The position numbers and the translations under genes were made by a program. Under the pieces are notes generated by a model, which ran no database searches, was not told the DNA's origin, and saw nothing but the letters and a program-made list of their open reading frames with translations. A DNA stretch of 64,000 bases from Pseudomonas sp. MRSN 12121. GTDB taxonomy: Bacteria; Pseudomonadota; Gammaproteobacteria; Pseudomonadales; Pseudomonadaceae. Positions 1-8,139 of this stretch are shown one piece after another. The stretch's first letter is position 1; each line of letters opens with the position of its first letter. Location of the stretch: assembly GCF_000931465.1 (NCBI RefSeq), contig NZ_CP010892.1, positions 4,983,388 to 5,047,387 on the forward strand, written 5' to 3'.

Positions 1-673
1 CCCCGCCGGGGCAAGTCGATAGCGCGCACAACAGGTCGATTTCGGCAAAGAACTCCAGGTAATCACCCTGCTGCGCGGGGCAGGCCTTCATGAAGTACAT
101 GTCGTCCTGATTCAGCCCGGTGCATTGGAAAATGTTCAAGACATCGTGCACGTCGAACTCAGTCAGGCCATGGGGCAAGACCGCGCGCGTCAGGTTGGAA
201 TGGCAGTGGTGATGGAAATCCTCCCCTGTGAGCATCCGGTTCACATAGGGGTCGCAACGCGTGCCGAGCAGATCGTGCAGGCGCCCACCATGTTCGTCGA
301 TGCCATAGTCGGCCAGGCTGTCATCGGTGATGGTTACCAGCGGCCGCAGGAACGGCAGGTTCGACCACAACCGGTCATGGGTGCTGACATGCGCGCCTTG
401 CAATTGCCGGGTCCGCGCCGCCCACAGGCGCTCGCGCGGATCGTTGGCATTCCAGACGTTGAAGTCGCCGACCTGCGGGCCAGCCGGCGTGGTGACACGG
501 AATACATGCCCTGCCGGCACGTGCCAGGCGCGGCCCGTGCGGATCGGCACTTCGAATTGCTCGATCAGCACCCGTTGCTGCCTGCTGTCGCGGATCCGCT
601 CATAAAAGGCTGTGTCCACCTGCAGGGCCGAGCCTTTGCTGACCTGGTAAGCCGCGGGATAGTTCTTGTACAT
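1..673 (-). CDS. DUF1989 / urea-carboxylase-associated family protein (3' end cut by window)
   Basis: The minus frame is open from an ATG at 673 to the window edge, giving about 224 visible residues starting MYKNYPAAYQVSKGSAL. The segments RAWHVPAGHVFRV, GDFNVWN and HCHSNL with a following Cys-containing stretch (NIFQCTG) are those of the DUF1989 family, proteins often encoded beside urea carboxylase or amino-acid catabolism genes. Members are about 270-290 residues, so the last 50 or so residues probably lie outside the window. The reaction catalysed is not known to me. It starts 14 bases after the GntR gene on the same strand, behind GAGGG, so the two are probably cotranscribed and the GntR protein is the likely regulator. 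The plus-strand open frames over the same DNA are shadows. Confidence 0.75.
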   Translation of the reverse strand, partial: MYKNYPAAYQVSKGSALQVDTAFYERIRDSRQQRVLIEQFEVPIRTGRAWHVPAGHVFRVTTPAGPQVGDFNVWNANDPRERLWAARTRQLQGAHVSTHDRLWSNLPFLRPLVTITDDSLADYGIDEHGGRLHDLLGTRCDPYVNRMLTGEDFHHHCHSNLTRAVLPHGLTEFDVHDVLNIFQCTGLNQDDMYFMKACPAQQGDYLEFFAEIDLLCALSTCPGG

Positions 674-687
674 GTTGGAACCCTCGA

Positions 688-1341
688 TCAGTGATGGCAG
701 GAATGACTGAGCAGGTCGAGCAGCGCGCGCTCGGAATCGTCCAGGTAGACCGACAGGGCTTCTGCGGCCGCATGCTTGTCGCCTTCGGCGAGCAAATCGT
801 GGATCTGTCGGTCCCGTGCCAGCCAGGGCGCTTGGAAACGCTGTTCGTCCGGAGCGGCACAAAACACCAGGCGCATCTGTGCCACGACGTTGGTGAAAAA
901 CTCATCGAACAAGGGGCTGCGCATCAACCCGACGATGTGTTGATGAAAAGCCAGGCTATGGGTACCCACCGAGCGCCAGTCCTCCCGCTCGCGAGCGAGT
1001 TCGCTGGCCTCGATAGCCTCGAGCATCCGATCGGACTGGTATTCGCGCAGCGGTTTGCTGCAAGCGATAGCCTGTAATTCCAGGGTACGACGCACCTGAA
1101 ACAGATCACGGACCTCATCCGTCCCCAACCTGCGCACCGTGACCCCCTTGTTACGCGCATAACGGGCCAGGCCTTCCTGCCCCAGGCGATGCAACGCTTC
1201 GCGGATGGTGTTGCGCGAGGCGTTGTAGGCGGATACCAGCTCGCCCTCCACCAGGGCCATGCCCGGCAGCAAGCGGCCACCGATGATATCGGCACGCAAT
1301 TCGAGGGTTATCTGGTCGGCCAGGGACAATGCGTCGCTCAT
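688..1341 (-). CDS. GntR-family regulator, FadR subfamily (FCD domain)
   Basis: A 217-residue DNA-binding regulator. Residues 1-70 form the winged helix-turn-helix (ADQITLELRADIIGG, then ASRNTIREALHRLGQEGL). Residues 80-215 form the all-helical FCD ligand domain, with the usual RRTLELQAI start and conserved His residues (HSLAFHQHI). The open frame could begin at TTG 1368. I prefer ATG 1341 because AAGG lies at the right distance (AAGGCGATACTC before ATG) and because a perfect palindrome occupies 1356-1370. FCD regulators generally bind small organic acids or related metabolites; the ligand here cannot be told. It precedes the DUF1989 gene by 14 bases and probably controls both. Confidence 0.88.
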   Translation of the reverse strand: MSDALSLADQITLELRADIIGGRLLPGMALVEGELVSAYNASRNTIREALHRLGQEGLARYARNKGVTVRRLGTDEVRDLFQVRRTLELQAIACSKPLREYQSDRMLEAIEASELAREREDWRSVGTHSLAFHQHIVGLMRSPLFDEFFTNVVAQMRLVFCAAPDEQRFQAPWLARDRQIHDLLAEGDKHAAAEALSVYLDDSERALLDLLSHSCHH

Positions 1342-1355
1342 GAGTATCGCCTTGC

Positions 1356-1370
1356 GATTGTTGAACAATC
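1356..1370. promoter_or_regulatory. Candidate FadR-type operator in front of the GntR gene
   Basis: GATTGTT-G-AACAATC is a perfect palindrome with 7-base arms. Its core TTGT-TGA-ACAA fits the FadR-subfamily pattern t-x-GT-x3-AC-x-a. It lies 14 bases upstream of the GntR start, where binding would block transcription of the GntR-DUF1989 pair. Autoregulation is inferred, not shown. Confidence 0.5.
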
Positions 1371-1525
1371 TTTTGATATTCAGTAACCACTATTCATGCC
1401 AATAGCCGCAAAGCACCGACCAAGCCGCGACTTGCTGGGAGGGATGAGGTTTCGAGGGTTAAAAGGGCCGCCACCCTGCCGGCAACCTTGGGTAAGATGG
1501 CCCCCTAGTTGTGGAGATTTTTCCG

Positions 1526-2092
1526 ATGCGTTACTCGCAAGACCATAAGGCCCAGACCCATCAACGCATCATCAAGGAAGCCGCCGAGCGCTTCCGACGC
1601 GACGGTATCGGCGCCACAGGCCTGCAACCGCTGATGAAGGCCCTGGGCCTGACCCATGGCGGCTTCTATTCGCATTTCAAATCCAAGGACGAGCTGGTCG
1701 AGAAAGCCCTGCAAGCCGCAGCCGCAGAACTCGATGCCCATTGCGCCACACTGTTTGCGCAGGAGCGGCCACTGCACGCGTTTATCGACAGCTACCTGTC
1801 GGAATGGCACCAGACCTCCCCCGGCCAGGGTTGCCCGCTGCCTACCATGTGTTCGGAACTGGGCCTTCGCGGACAAGCCAGCCCCACGACCGACGCCGTG
1901 CTCAATGCGCGGCTCGCGCAGGTAGAAGCAAATCTCGAAGAAGAAAACGCCGCCGACCAGAGCCTGGTGATCCTCTCGACCCTGGTCGGAGCCCTGGTGC
2001 TGTCTCGCAGCGTCGAGAACCCGGACCTGGCCAGACGGGTACTGGAAGTCACCCGCGAGCATCTGAAAAAACAGGATGGGCAGCCGGAGTGA
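1526..2092 (+). CDS. TetR-family transcriptional regulator
   Basis: A 188-residue regulator. The N-terminal helix-turn-helix runs about residues 15-60: RIIKEAAERFRRDGI, then LMKALGLTHGGFYSHFKSK, the typical TetR recognition helix and the following GGFYxHFxSK signature. The rest is the helical ligand and dimer domain, with a CPLPTMCSELG stretch common in TetR proteins of the YcdC/NemR-like type. Start ATG 1526 is chosen over GTG 1511 because GGAG at 1513-1516 lies 9 bases before the ATG. It faces the SDR gene convergently with 28 bases between, so the SDR is its most likely target. The effector is unknown. Confidence 0.88.
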   Translation: MRYSQDHKAQTHQRIIKEAAERFRRDGIGATGLQPLMKALGLTHGGFYSHFKSKDELVEKALQAAAAELDAHCATLFAQERPLHAFIDSYLSEWHQTSPGQGCPLPTMCSELGLRGQASPTTDAVLNARLAQVEANLEEENAADQSLVILSTLVGALVLSRSVENPDLARRVLEVTREHLKKQDGQPE

Positions 2093-2120
2093 TCGGCCAC
2101 CCTCTCCTGCTTCGGCGCAG

Positions 2121-2915
2121 CTATTTGTAACGAGCCGCAGCGCTGCTTCTCGACAGGTTCGGCGCAAGGGCAAGGCGCGCAGCGACGAAGGCGTCCCAAT
2201 CCGCCGAGTCAGGCAATGAAGGAATGGTGATCAATTCCCCCTGGTCAAAACCGGCCAGGGCCGCATCCACCATTTCCGTGGCCGCCATGATCATTTCCGC
2301 AGGAATACCCTGGGCATCGATGCCGGCGCGCTCCCAGATCTCGGTACGAGTCACGCCGGGCAATACCGCCTGAACCTGCACACCTTTGCCGCCCAGTTCC
2401 GCAGCGAGCGATTGGGTGAGACTCAAGACATACGCCTTGGTCGCGCTATAGGTAGCGTTGAAGCGCTCGGGAATCAGCGCCACCACCGAGGCGATATTGA
2501 CAATCGCCCCCCGGCCCGCCGCCGAAAAGCTGGCAGCCGCCGCCGCGGCCAGACGTGTAAGCGCAACCACATTGAGCTGGATCAGGGAGTCCAGCTGATC
2601 AGCATCGGCAACAGCCAGGCTGCCATCAGCCGCAACACCGGCGTTGTTCAACAACAGGGTGATGTTCGCGTCGGAACGCACACGCTGTTCAACCTTCAGC
2701 ACATCCGCCTTGAGCGTCAAATCGGCCTTCAGTACCTCAACCTCCACCTTGTACTCGGCGCGCAACCGAGCGGCAGCGCTTTGCAGGCGCTGCTCATCGC
2801 GTGCGACCAGCAGCAGGTTGTAACCACGCGCAGCCAGCCGCTCGGCGTAGACCGCACCGATACCCGATGAAGCACCGGTAATAAGCGCAACGCCTTTGGA
2901 CGAAATCGAATTCAT
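2121..2915 (-). CDS. Short-chain dehydrogenase/reductase (SDR) oxidoreductase
   Basis: A 264-residue classical SDR. The cofactor motif TGASSGIG is near residue 12, NNAGV near 90, the catalytic Ser lies in the IVNIASV region, and YSATKAY supplies the catalytic Tyr and Lys near 155. An acidic or basic discriminator after strand 2 (LLVARDEQRL) suggests NADP(H), as in related enzymes. The substrate cannot be read from sequence. The start at 2915 is supported by GGAG eight to nine bases upstream (CTCTGGAGAGCTGTC); the frame stays open to 2996 without a comparable ribosome site. The promoter region 2916-3050 is strikingly AT-rich and holds paired palindromes. The neighbouring convergent TetR gene is the probable regulator. 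Confidence 0.87.
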   Translation of the reverse strand: MNSISSKGVALITGASSGIGAVYAERLAARGYNLLLVARDEQRLQSAAARLRAEYKVEVEVLKADLTLKADVLKVEQRVRSDANITLLLNNAGVAADGSLAVADADQLDSLIQLNVVALTRLAAAAAASFSAAGRGAIVNIASVVALIPERFNATYSATKAYVLSLTQSLAAELGGKGVQVQAVLPGVTRTEIWERAGIDAQGIPAEMIMAATEMVDAALAGFDQGELITIPSLPDSADWDAFVAARLALAPNLSRSSAAARYK

Positions 2916-2985
2916 GACAGCTCTCCAGAGAAATGCTTGGGAAGTGAAAGGCAAGGAATGGATGCGATGCCCGGGAAGCGATTTG

Positions 2986-3023
2986 ATTATAGTCATAATT
3001 CAATAAAATATTACGATTATAAT
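2986..3023. promoter_or_regulatory. Two related AT-rich palindromes upstream of the SDR gene
   Basis: ATTAT-AGTC-ATAAT (2986-2999) and ATTA-CGATTA-TAAT (3010-3023) are 14-base imperfect dyads whose centres are 24 bases apart. Extended to 15 bases each, they share 11 positions. They sit 70-110 bases before the SDR start in otherwise GC-rich DNA, as expected for operator sites overlapping a promoter. Binding by the TetR protein encoded at 1526-2092 is inference. Confidence 0.35.
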
Positions 3024-3101
3024 TTTATCGATACGATAGGCAAAATTGAATGGAGCAATCCTGTGAAGAATGGTGGGTCCACACACCACCAGCGCAAAAG
3101 A

Positions 3102-3126
3102 CAAGGCCGATCATTGATCGGCCTTG
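3102..3126 (-). terminator. Intrinsic terminator of comEA
   Basis: The inverted repeat CAAGGCCGATCA / TGATCGGCCTTG is followed on the minus strand by TCTTTTG. It begins 17 bases after the comEA stop. Confidence 0.75.
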
Positions 3127-3142
3127 TGGACGGATTGAAGCG

Positions 3143-3475
3143 TCAGTTGACCTTCAACTTTTCACGATTGCTTTCCAGGATCGCCTTGCCGATGCCCTTG
3201 ACCTCAAGCAGTTCGTCGACCGAAGCGAAAGGACCGTTGCTCTCACGATACTTGACGATCGCCTGCGCCTTGACCGCCCCCACGCCGGACAACTCACGCT
3301 GCAAGACCGCAGCATCGGCGGTGTTCAGATCGATTTTGCCCGCCTGCTCCGACGGGACTGTTTGCGCCACCACCGGCGTCTTGACCTCGGTGCTGACCAC
3401 AGGAGCTGCATGGGTGATGGGAGAAAGGCTGGTCATCAGGGCGAAGACCAGAGAGGAGAAATAAGCGATACGCAT
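3143..3475 (-). CDS. comEA: ComEA-family helix-hairpin-helix DNA-binding protein
   Basis: A 110-residue exported protein. Residues 1-23 are a signal peptide (short basic start, hydrophobic core, THAAP cleavage region). Residues 47-110 carry the two helix-hairpin-helix motifs of ComEA: KIDLNTADAAVL with the LSGVGAVKA hairpin, then FASVDELLEVKGIGKAIL. Family members bind double-stranded DNA in the periplasm and help uptake in competent bacteria. Many Pseudomonas carry this short version without known natural competence, so the role here is uncertain. In P. aeruginosa a homologue also marks the end of the O-antigen locus next to wbpM; here an acyltransferase gene sits between. A clear terminator follows. 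Confidence 0.88.
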   Translation of the reverse strand: MRIAYFSSLVFALMTSLSPITHAAPVVSTEVKTPVVAQTVPSEQAGKIDLNTADAAVLQRELSGVGAVKAQAIVKYRESNGPFASVDELLEVKGIGKAILESNREKLKVN

Positions 3476-3693
3476 AGTAGTACTCCATGAAGTTTAAGAA
3501 TAACAGCAACTTCCAAAGCTGCTACCCAAAAACTAGATCATGGAGCCACCCTGTCAAAAAAGTATAAGTTTCAGATTATGTGCAACAAACAACAACAAAC
3601 TTATTGTTGAAATCTTGAAACAGCCCCCACAACGAGTTTTACCATTAGCTATCAGGCGCCTATCTTATCCAGTTTAAACCACCCCAAATCAAG

Positions 3694-4851
3694 TTAAGCA
3701 CTCCGAACCAAACCAACCTCCGCCCGCTGAATCTTTGTTTTCCTCATGAACCTTTTCTCAATATTTATAAAAGTAAATGTGGAAACCAAGACTATTAGAG
3801 GTATCGTAGAAAAGTTTATCGCCCAAAACGTAAACTTATCCACACTAGAGAGTTCAACAACACCAGAAACGGCTTTAAAGCAAAGAAACAAGATCGGCAA
3901 ATGAAGCAGATATATACTATAACTAATATCACTCATTCGATTTAAAAACTGGAAGTGCAAAAACGAAGGATTCGAGATGGTAATACACAGAAAGAATACA
4001 GTCGTTAACATAAATCTAAGGGCACCGTAGCCTGGAACCTCAACCACCCCACAAGTAATAACAAATGCCACTGCCGCTACCACTACGGCCATACCCTTCA
4101 CTAGTTTATTCGTTACAGCAGTTTTGTGCACAATAGCCGCTACGATACCAGATAGAAAATACGCCCAACAAACATTGACCGAGTAGCCAAGATCCACAGC
4201 AGCCAACATCATGGCAACAACCATAATTAATACTTTATATTTCGATCTATAGCAAATAGCTACCAACGGCAAAACGGCATAGAATCTCCACTCATGGATA
4301 AGTGTCCAGGTAACTGAGCTTAATGGGACAAGAGATACATCACCAATCCGCATTGGATTGTCTATAAAATTGAAAGACAACAAGCCAGCTACAGTAATCA
4401 ACGAATCCTTTTCTAAGATATTAAAACCTGCGAAAGATGCTGCAATAATAAAAACCAAAAGCGAGGACACATAATAAAGTGGCGCGACTCTTTTTATCCT
4501 TGCAATAAAAAACTCAACCCAGTCAATTTTTTCATTCTTGATTATTTTATCAAAGAACAGAAAACCAGTTATGCAAAAAAATATTTGAACCCCAAAAGAC
4601 CCTAAGTTAGGATACAACTGCCCCCAAGAAGAAAACACTGTATTTTGCACGCCTAAGTTAGCCAATACAAAGGGGGCGTGGTTAATAAAAACGAATATTG
4701 CAGCCAACCCACGCATTCCATTTATAAACTTATATGCATGAGGTACTTCTGCGCTTTCAATTTTTTCCTTAAATAGCGTTGAAAACAACACAAACACCAT
4801 CACAATTGCCAATGTGATAGCAATAACCTCAAATGAATATTCAGCTTTCAT
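3694..4851 (-). CDS. Acyltransferase family 3 membrane protein (O-antigen O-acetyltransferase candidate)
   Basis: A 385-residue protein with about ten hydrophobic segments, of the OafA/NolL acyltransferase-3 type. Near residue 47, GMRGLAAIFVFINHAPF contains the Arg-x10-His arrangement typical of the family. These proteins move acetyl (sometimes other acyl) groups across the inner membrane onto surface sugars. The gene is the last in the O-antigen direction, 206 bases past wbpM, and is AT-rich like the wzx/wzy region, which suggests it arrived with the serotype cassette. No separate SGNH domain is present. The natural substrate is inferred to be the O-polysaccharide. It may have its own promoter in 4852-5057. 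Confidence 0.8.
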   Translation of the reverse strand: MKAEYSFEVIAITLAIVMVFVLFSTLFKEKIESAEVPHAYKFINGMRGLAAIFVFINHAPFVLANLGVQNTVFSSWGQLYPNLGSFGVQIFFCITGFLFFDKIIKNEKIDWVEFFIARIKRVAPLYYVSSLLVFIIAASFAGFNILEKDSLITVAGLLSFNFIDNPMRIGDVSLVPLSSVTWTLIHEWRFYAVLPLVAICYRSKYKVLIMVVAMMLAAVDLGYSVNVCWAYFLSGIVAAIVHKTAVTNKLVKGMAVVVAAVAFVITCGVVEVPGYGALRFMLTTVFFLCITISNPSFLHFQFLNRMSDISYSIYLLHLPILFLCFKAVSGVVELSSVDKFTFWAINFSTIPLIVLVSTFTFINIEKRFMRKTKIQRAEVGLVRSA

Positions 4852-5057
4852 TATTTTAGATTACTCATATAATACATTAACAGCACACCAACCTAAAAAC
4901 TTCGAATCGCGAGTTCTTTGGCCACGTCAAAAGCCACAGAAAACCAAGTCAAAATAAAAGTAGGCCAGCGAAGGACCTGCAATTGATGCATGTAAACAAT
5001 AGGGCTACGATCAGAGTCAAGAGTAAAGTATCAAGAGACTGAACGTAGCCCTTAGAG

Positions 5058-7052
5058 TTAAGGATCAAGTCGCCGTTGCTGATATATCCAGTCAACGATC
5101 TCACCATCTGGGGTATAACCGCTTACAGTATCGCGCAATAATTGACGGACGCGAGAATAATCATCCTGCTGCACAGCATTTAGCAATTCAGCCAGTTTTA
5201 GCTTAAGAAGCGCCCATGGCAGATGATCTTCATTAGCACACATGATCATTGGATGTTGGGTAGCCGCGACATTGTCTCCAATCAATAACTCTTCATAAAG
5301 CTTTTCACCTGGACGGAGCCCGGTAAATTCAATAGCTATATCACCATGGGGATTTCTCTCTGAGCGTACACTCAAGCCTGATAAATGGATCATCTTCTCA
5401 GCTAGCTCCACGATCCTCACTGGCTCCCCCATGTCCAGCACAAAAACATCCCCGCCTTGGCCCATCGATCCAGCCTGGATCACTAATTGAGCCGCTTCGG
5501 GAATGGTCATGAAATACCGAGTGATCTTTGGATGGGTAACAGTCAGGGGCCCCCCCGACTTGATTTGCTTATGGAACAACGGAATTACTGAGCCAGAAGA
5601 TCCTAAAACATTCCCGAACCGCACCATGGTAAAACGAGTTTTATTGACTTGCGAAACGCCAGAACTGTCCCCAAAGAGAACTGGTGCCAGCTCTTGGCTT
5701 AATGCCTGGAGCGTAAGCTCTGAAAGACGTTTAGTACTACCCATTACATTGGTAGGACGAACAGCTTTATCAGTGGAAATTAATACAAAATTTGAGACCC
5801 CAACTTGAAGCGCAGCTTGAGCAGTATTAAGCGTACCCATGACATTGTTCAGCACACCTTCCGCTATATTATGCTCCACCATCGGTACATGTTTGTAGGC
5901 TGCAGCATGATAAACAGTATTTACATGCCATGTTCTCATTACATCGCGGAGTTTTTCCTGATCTCGGACAGATCCTAGTATCGGTAAAACCTTAACCGAT
6001 AATGACTCACGAGCAATACGCTGCTCCAGCTCTGATAAAATACTGTAAAGATTAAACTCACTATGCTCGAACAGTAATAGGACTTTAGGCCGCTGCACAA
6101 GTATTTGACGACAAAGCTCTGAGCCTATAGACCCCCCAGCTCCAGTCACCAGAACCGCTTGATCTTTAATACAATGCTCAAGTAGCTCCGCCTGAGCAGG
6201 GACGGCGTCGCGACCGAGCAAATCTGCGATGTCCACCTCTTGAATATCATCGACTTTTACACGTCCGCTTGCCAAATCCATGAAACCTGGAACGCTACGC
6301 ACATGCAAAGGAAACCCTTCCAGGAATCCTAATATCTCCCGACGGCGAGCCCGATTTGACGAGGGAATCGCCAACAGAATTTCTTGAGCCCCGGTAGCGT
6401 CGATCATCTGTTGAATATGTTTTGGTTTATAAACCTGGAGTCCCGAAATGACTCGATCGGAAATTCCATTGTCATCATCAATGAATGCCACCGGACGCAT
6501 AACGCGCCCCATACGTAACGCTGCAACAAGCTGGTTACCTGCAGCTCCAGCACCATAGATGGCTACCCGAGGTAGCCCATTATCCCTATTTGTAAATGGA
6601 ACATGCTGAACTGCAGCAAACCAATCTCCAACGAAGTACTGACGCATGGCCAAGCGTAAACCACCCAGCATCATCAGGCTCAACCACCAGTAGTTGAAAA
6701 TTATCGAGCGAGGAATCACATTTTGGTGGTTGCTATACCAATAAACTACAACGCCTAGTATCAACGCGGAGAATGTTACGGCCTTAACAATGGCAATCAA
6801 CGCATCGTTGCCAAAATAGCGCATAACTGCTCTATACATACCAAAGCGTATAAACAAAGGAATGGAAATAATAGGAGCACTCAGAAACAACCACGTATGA
6901 TCTGTCAGCGGGTTAATGATCTCATCAAGCCCCAGACGAACCACAAACGCCATCCACAATGCCCCCCAAACCAACAATATGTCGGTAAGGACTTGAAGTA
7001 GTCGCTTCTGGCGACGGGGCAGCCCCAGAAGAAACGCTCTCAATCTATCCAT
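5058..7052 (-). CDS. wbpM: WbpM-type nucleoside-diphosphate-sugar 4,6-dehydratase (membrane)
   Basis: A 664-residue enzyme of the WbpM/FlaA1/CapD family, which converts UDP-GlcNAc to UDP-4-keto-6-deoxy-GlcNAc for O-antigen sugars. Four transmembrane segments occupy about residues 20-140. A first Rossmann-like region follows (VAIYGAGAAGNQL near 170). The catalytic SDR domain starts with VLVTGAGGSIGSELCRQ near 300 and contains STDKAVRPTNVMGSTKR, in which Met and Lys replace the usual Tyr-x3-Lys as in WbpM. GTG 7076 is possible, but ATG 7052 begins MDRLRAFLLGLPRRQKR, as in known WbpM proteins, and has GGAGGA just upstream. In Pseudomonas it closes the O-antigen locus; it is 70 bases after wbpL. 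Confidence 0.93.
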   Translation of the reverse strand: MDRLRAFLLGLPRRQKRLLQVLTDILLVWGALWMAFVVRLGLDEIINPLTDHTWLFLSAPIISIPLFIRFGMYRAVMRYFGNDALIAIVKAVTFSALILGVVVYWYSNHQNVIPRSIIFNYWWLSLMMLGGLRLAMRQYFVGDWFAAVQHVPFTNRDNGLPRVAIYGAGAAGNQLVAALRMGRVMRPVAFIDDDNGISDRVISGLQVYKPKHIQQMIDATGAQEILLAIPSSNRARRREILGFLEGFPLHVRSVPGFMDLASGRVKVDDIQEVDIADLLGRDAVPAQAELLEHCIKDQAVLVTGAGGSIGSELCRQILVQRPKVLLLFEHSEFNLYSILSELEQRIARESLSVKVLPILGSVRDQEKLRDVMRTWHVNTVYHAAAYKHVPMVEHNIAEGVLNNVMGTLNTAQAALQVGVSNFVLISTDKAVRPTNVMGSTKRLSELTLQALSQELAPVLFGDSSGVSQVNKTRFTMVRFGNVLGSSGSVIPLFHKQIKSGGPLTVTHPKITRYFMTIPEAAQLVIQAGSMGQGGDVFVLDMGEPVRIVELAEKMIHLSGLSVRSERNPHGDIAIEFTGLRPGEKLYEELLIGDNVAATQHPMIMCANEDHLPWALLKLKLAELLNAVQQDDYSRVRQLLRDTVSGYTPDGEIVDWIYQQRRLDP

Positions 7053-7122
7053 GACTCCTCCGGACACCTTGTTCACCTATTACCGACCAGCAGAAACTTA
7101 ATTTTAAGTGTAGTAAATATCA

Positions 7123-8139
7123 TTAACGAGACTCCAGCATCCCCGCTTTGTATTTAATCGCAATCATTACCAAGGGGATATACGCAATCAGTAGTGCTGC
7201 AAACCCATCTAGATAACCCGCTGTCACACAGAAAGCCAAGGGAAGTAGCCATAGGATGTTGATAGCCCCAACAGTCAATGAGACCGGCCGATGCTTGCCC
7301 CATTTGCGCGACGCAAATTGATACGCATGACTGCGGTGCGCCTCATAAACTTTCTCGCCTCTAAACAGCCGCCGTATCAAGGTAACAGTAGCGTCAACGA
7401 TAAATACTCCAAGCAGGATCAACCACGCCCAGAAAAAATCGGCATGCGCTGATGCCGCTGTCAGTGAAAAAACACCCAACATGATCCCCAAGAAGCCGCT
7501 GCCGGCGTCTCCCATGAAGATTCGCGCGGGCGGAAAGTTCCAATAAAGAAATCCCAATACAGCAAAGGCAAGCAATAGGGGAGCCCAGATCAAATTATGA
7601 AAACCACTAACCCAATAAAGCAGCGCTGCGCCAACACACGCTGTAACAGCCTCAATGCTTGCAATGCCGTCAATGCCATCCATGAAGTTATATAAATTCA
7701 ACATCCAGACAAGATACAACGCAGCAACAATGTAACCGAATATACCAAAATCTATTTGCAGCCCCAGTATGGACAGAGCAGGCAGACCTGCCACCCAATA
7801 CATTGCCCAAAAAGCCGCCGCAAAATGCCCCAATAACCTCCATCGCGCAGCGATATGACCGTGATCATCCAGAAAGCCGAGAATCGCTATACCCGCGCCC
7901 GCACCGAGAAAACCAAGGACATGCTCCCAAGGTAAAATATTCTCGAAAGCGAGAAAGGGTAGAAACAAAATAAAGCTCACTACGATAGCTACTCCTCCAC
8001 CTCTCGGTGTGGGGATCACATGCGAACTACGATCATTCGGTACGTCGATTAGACTGTGCGATAGTGCATAACTACGGAGCTTAGCCGTCAGAAAAAGAGC
8101 GCACAGAAAAATAATAGGCAATACAAACCAGACGCTCAT
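7123..8139 (-). CDS. wbpL: WbpL-type undecaprenyl-phosphate sugar-1-phosphate transferase
   Basis: A 338-residue polytopic membrane enzyme of the MraY/WecA family with about ten transmembrane segments. It transfers the first sugar phosphate onto undecaprenyl phosphate to start O-antigen synthesis. Diagnostic parts are the early RSSHVIPTPRGGG, the acidic GFLDDHGH loop near residue 90, NFMDGIDGIAS near 150 and the late loop with EKVYEAHRSHAYQ. In P. aeruginosa WbpL can use D-FucNAc, D-QuiNAc or GlcNAc as first sugar and also starts the common antigen. The gene overlaps the reductase gene by four bases (ATGA), showing tight cotranscription with it and with wbpM. Confidence 0.92.
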   Translation of the reverse strand: MSVWFVLPIIFLCALFLTAKLRSYALSHSLIDVPNDRSSHVIPTPRGGGVAIVVSFILFLPFLAFENILPWEHVLGFLGAGAGIAILGFLDDHGHIAARWRLLGHFAAAFWAMYWVAGLPALSILGLQIDFGIFGYIVAALYLVWMLNLYNFMDGIDGIASIEAVTACVGAALLYWVSGFHNLIWAPLLLAFAVLGFLYWNFPPARIFMGDAGSGFLGIMLGVFSLTAASAHADFFWAWLILLGVFIVDATVTLIRRLFRGEKVYEAHRSHAYQFASRKWGKHRPVSLTVGAINILWLLPLAFCVTAGYLDGFAALLIAYIPLVMIAIKYKAGMLESR

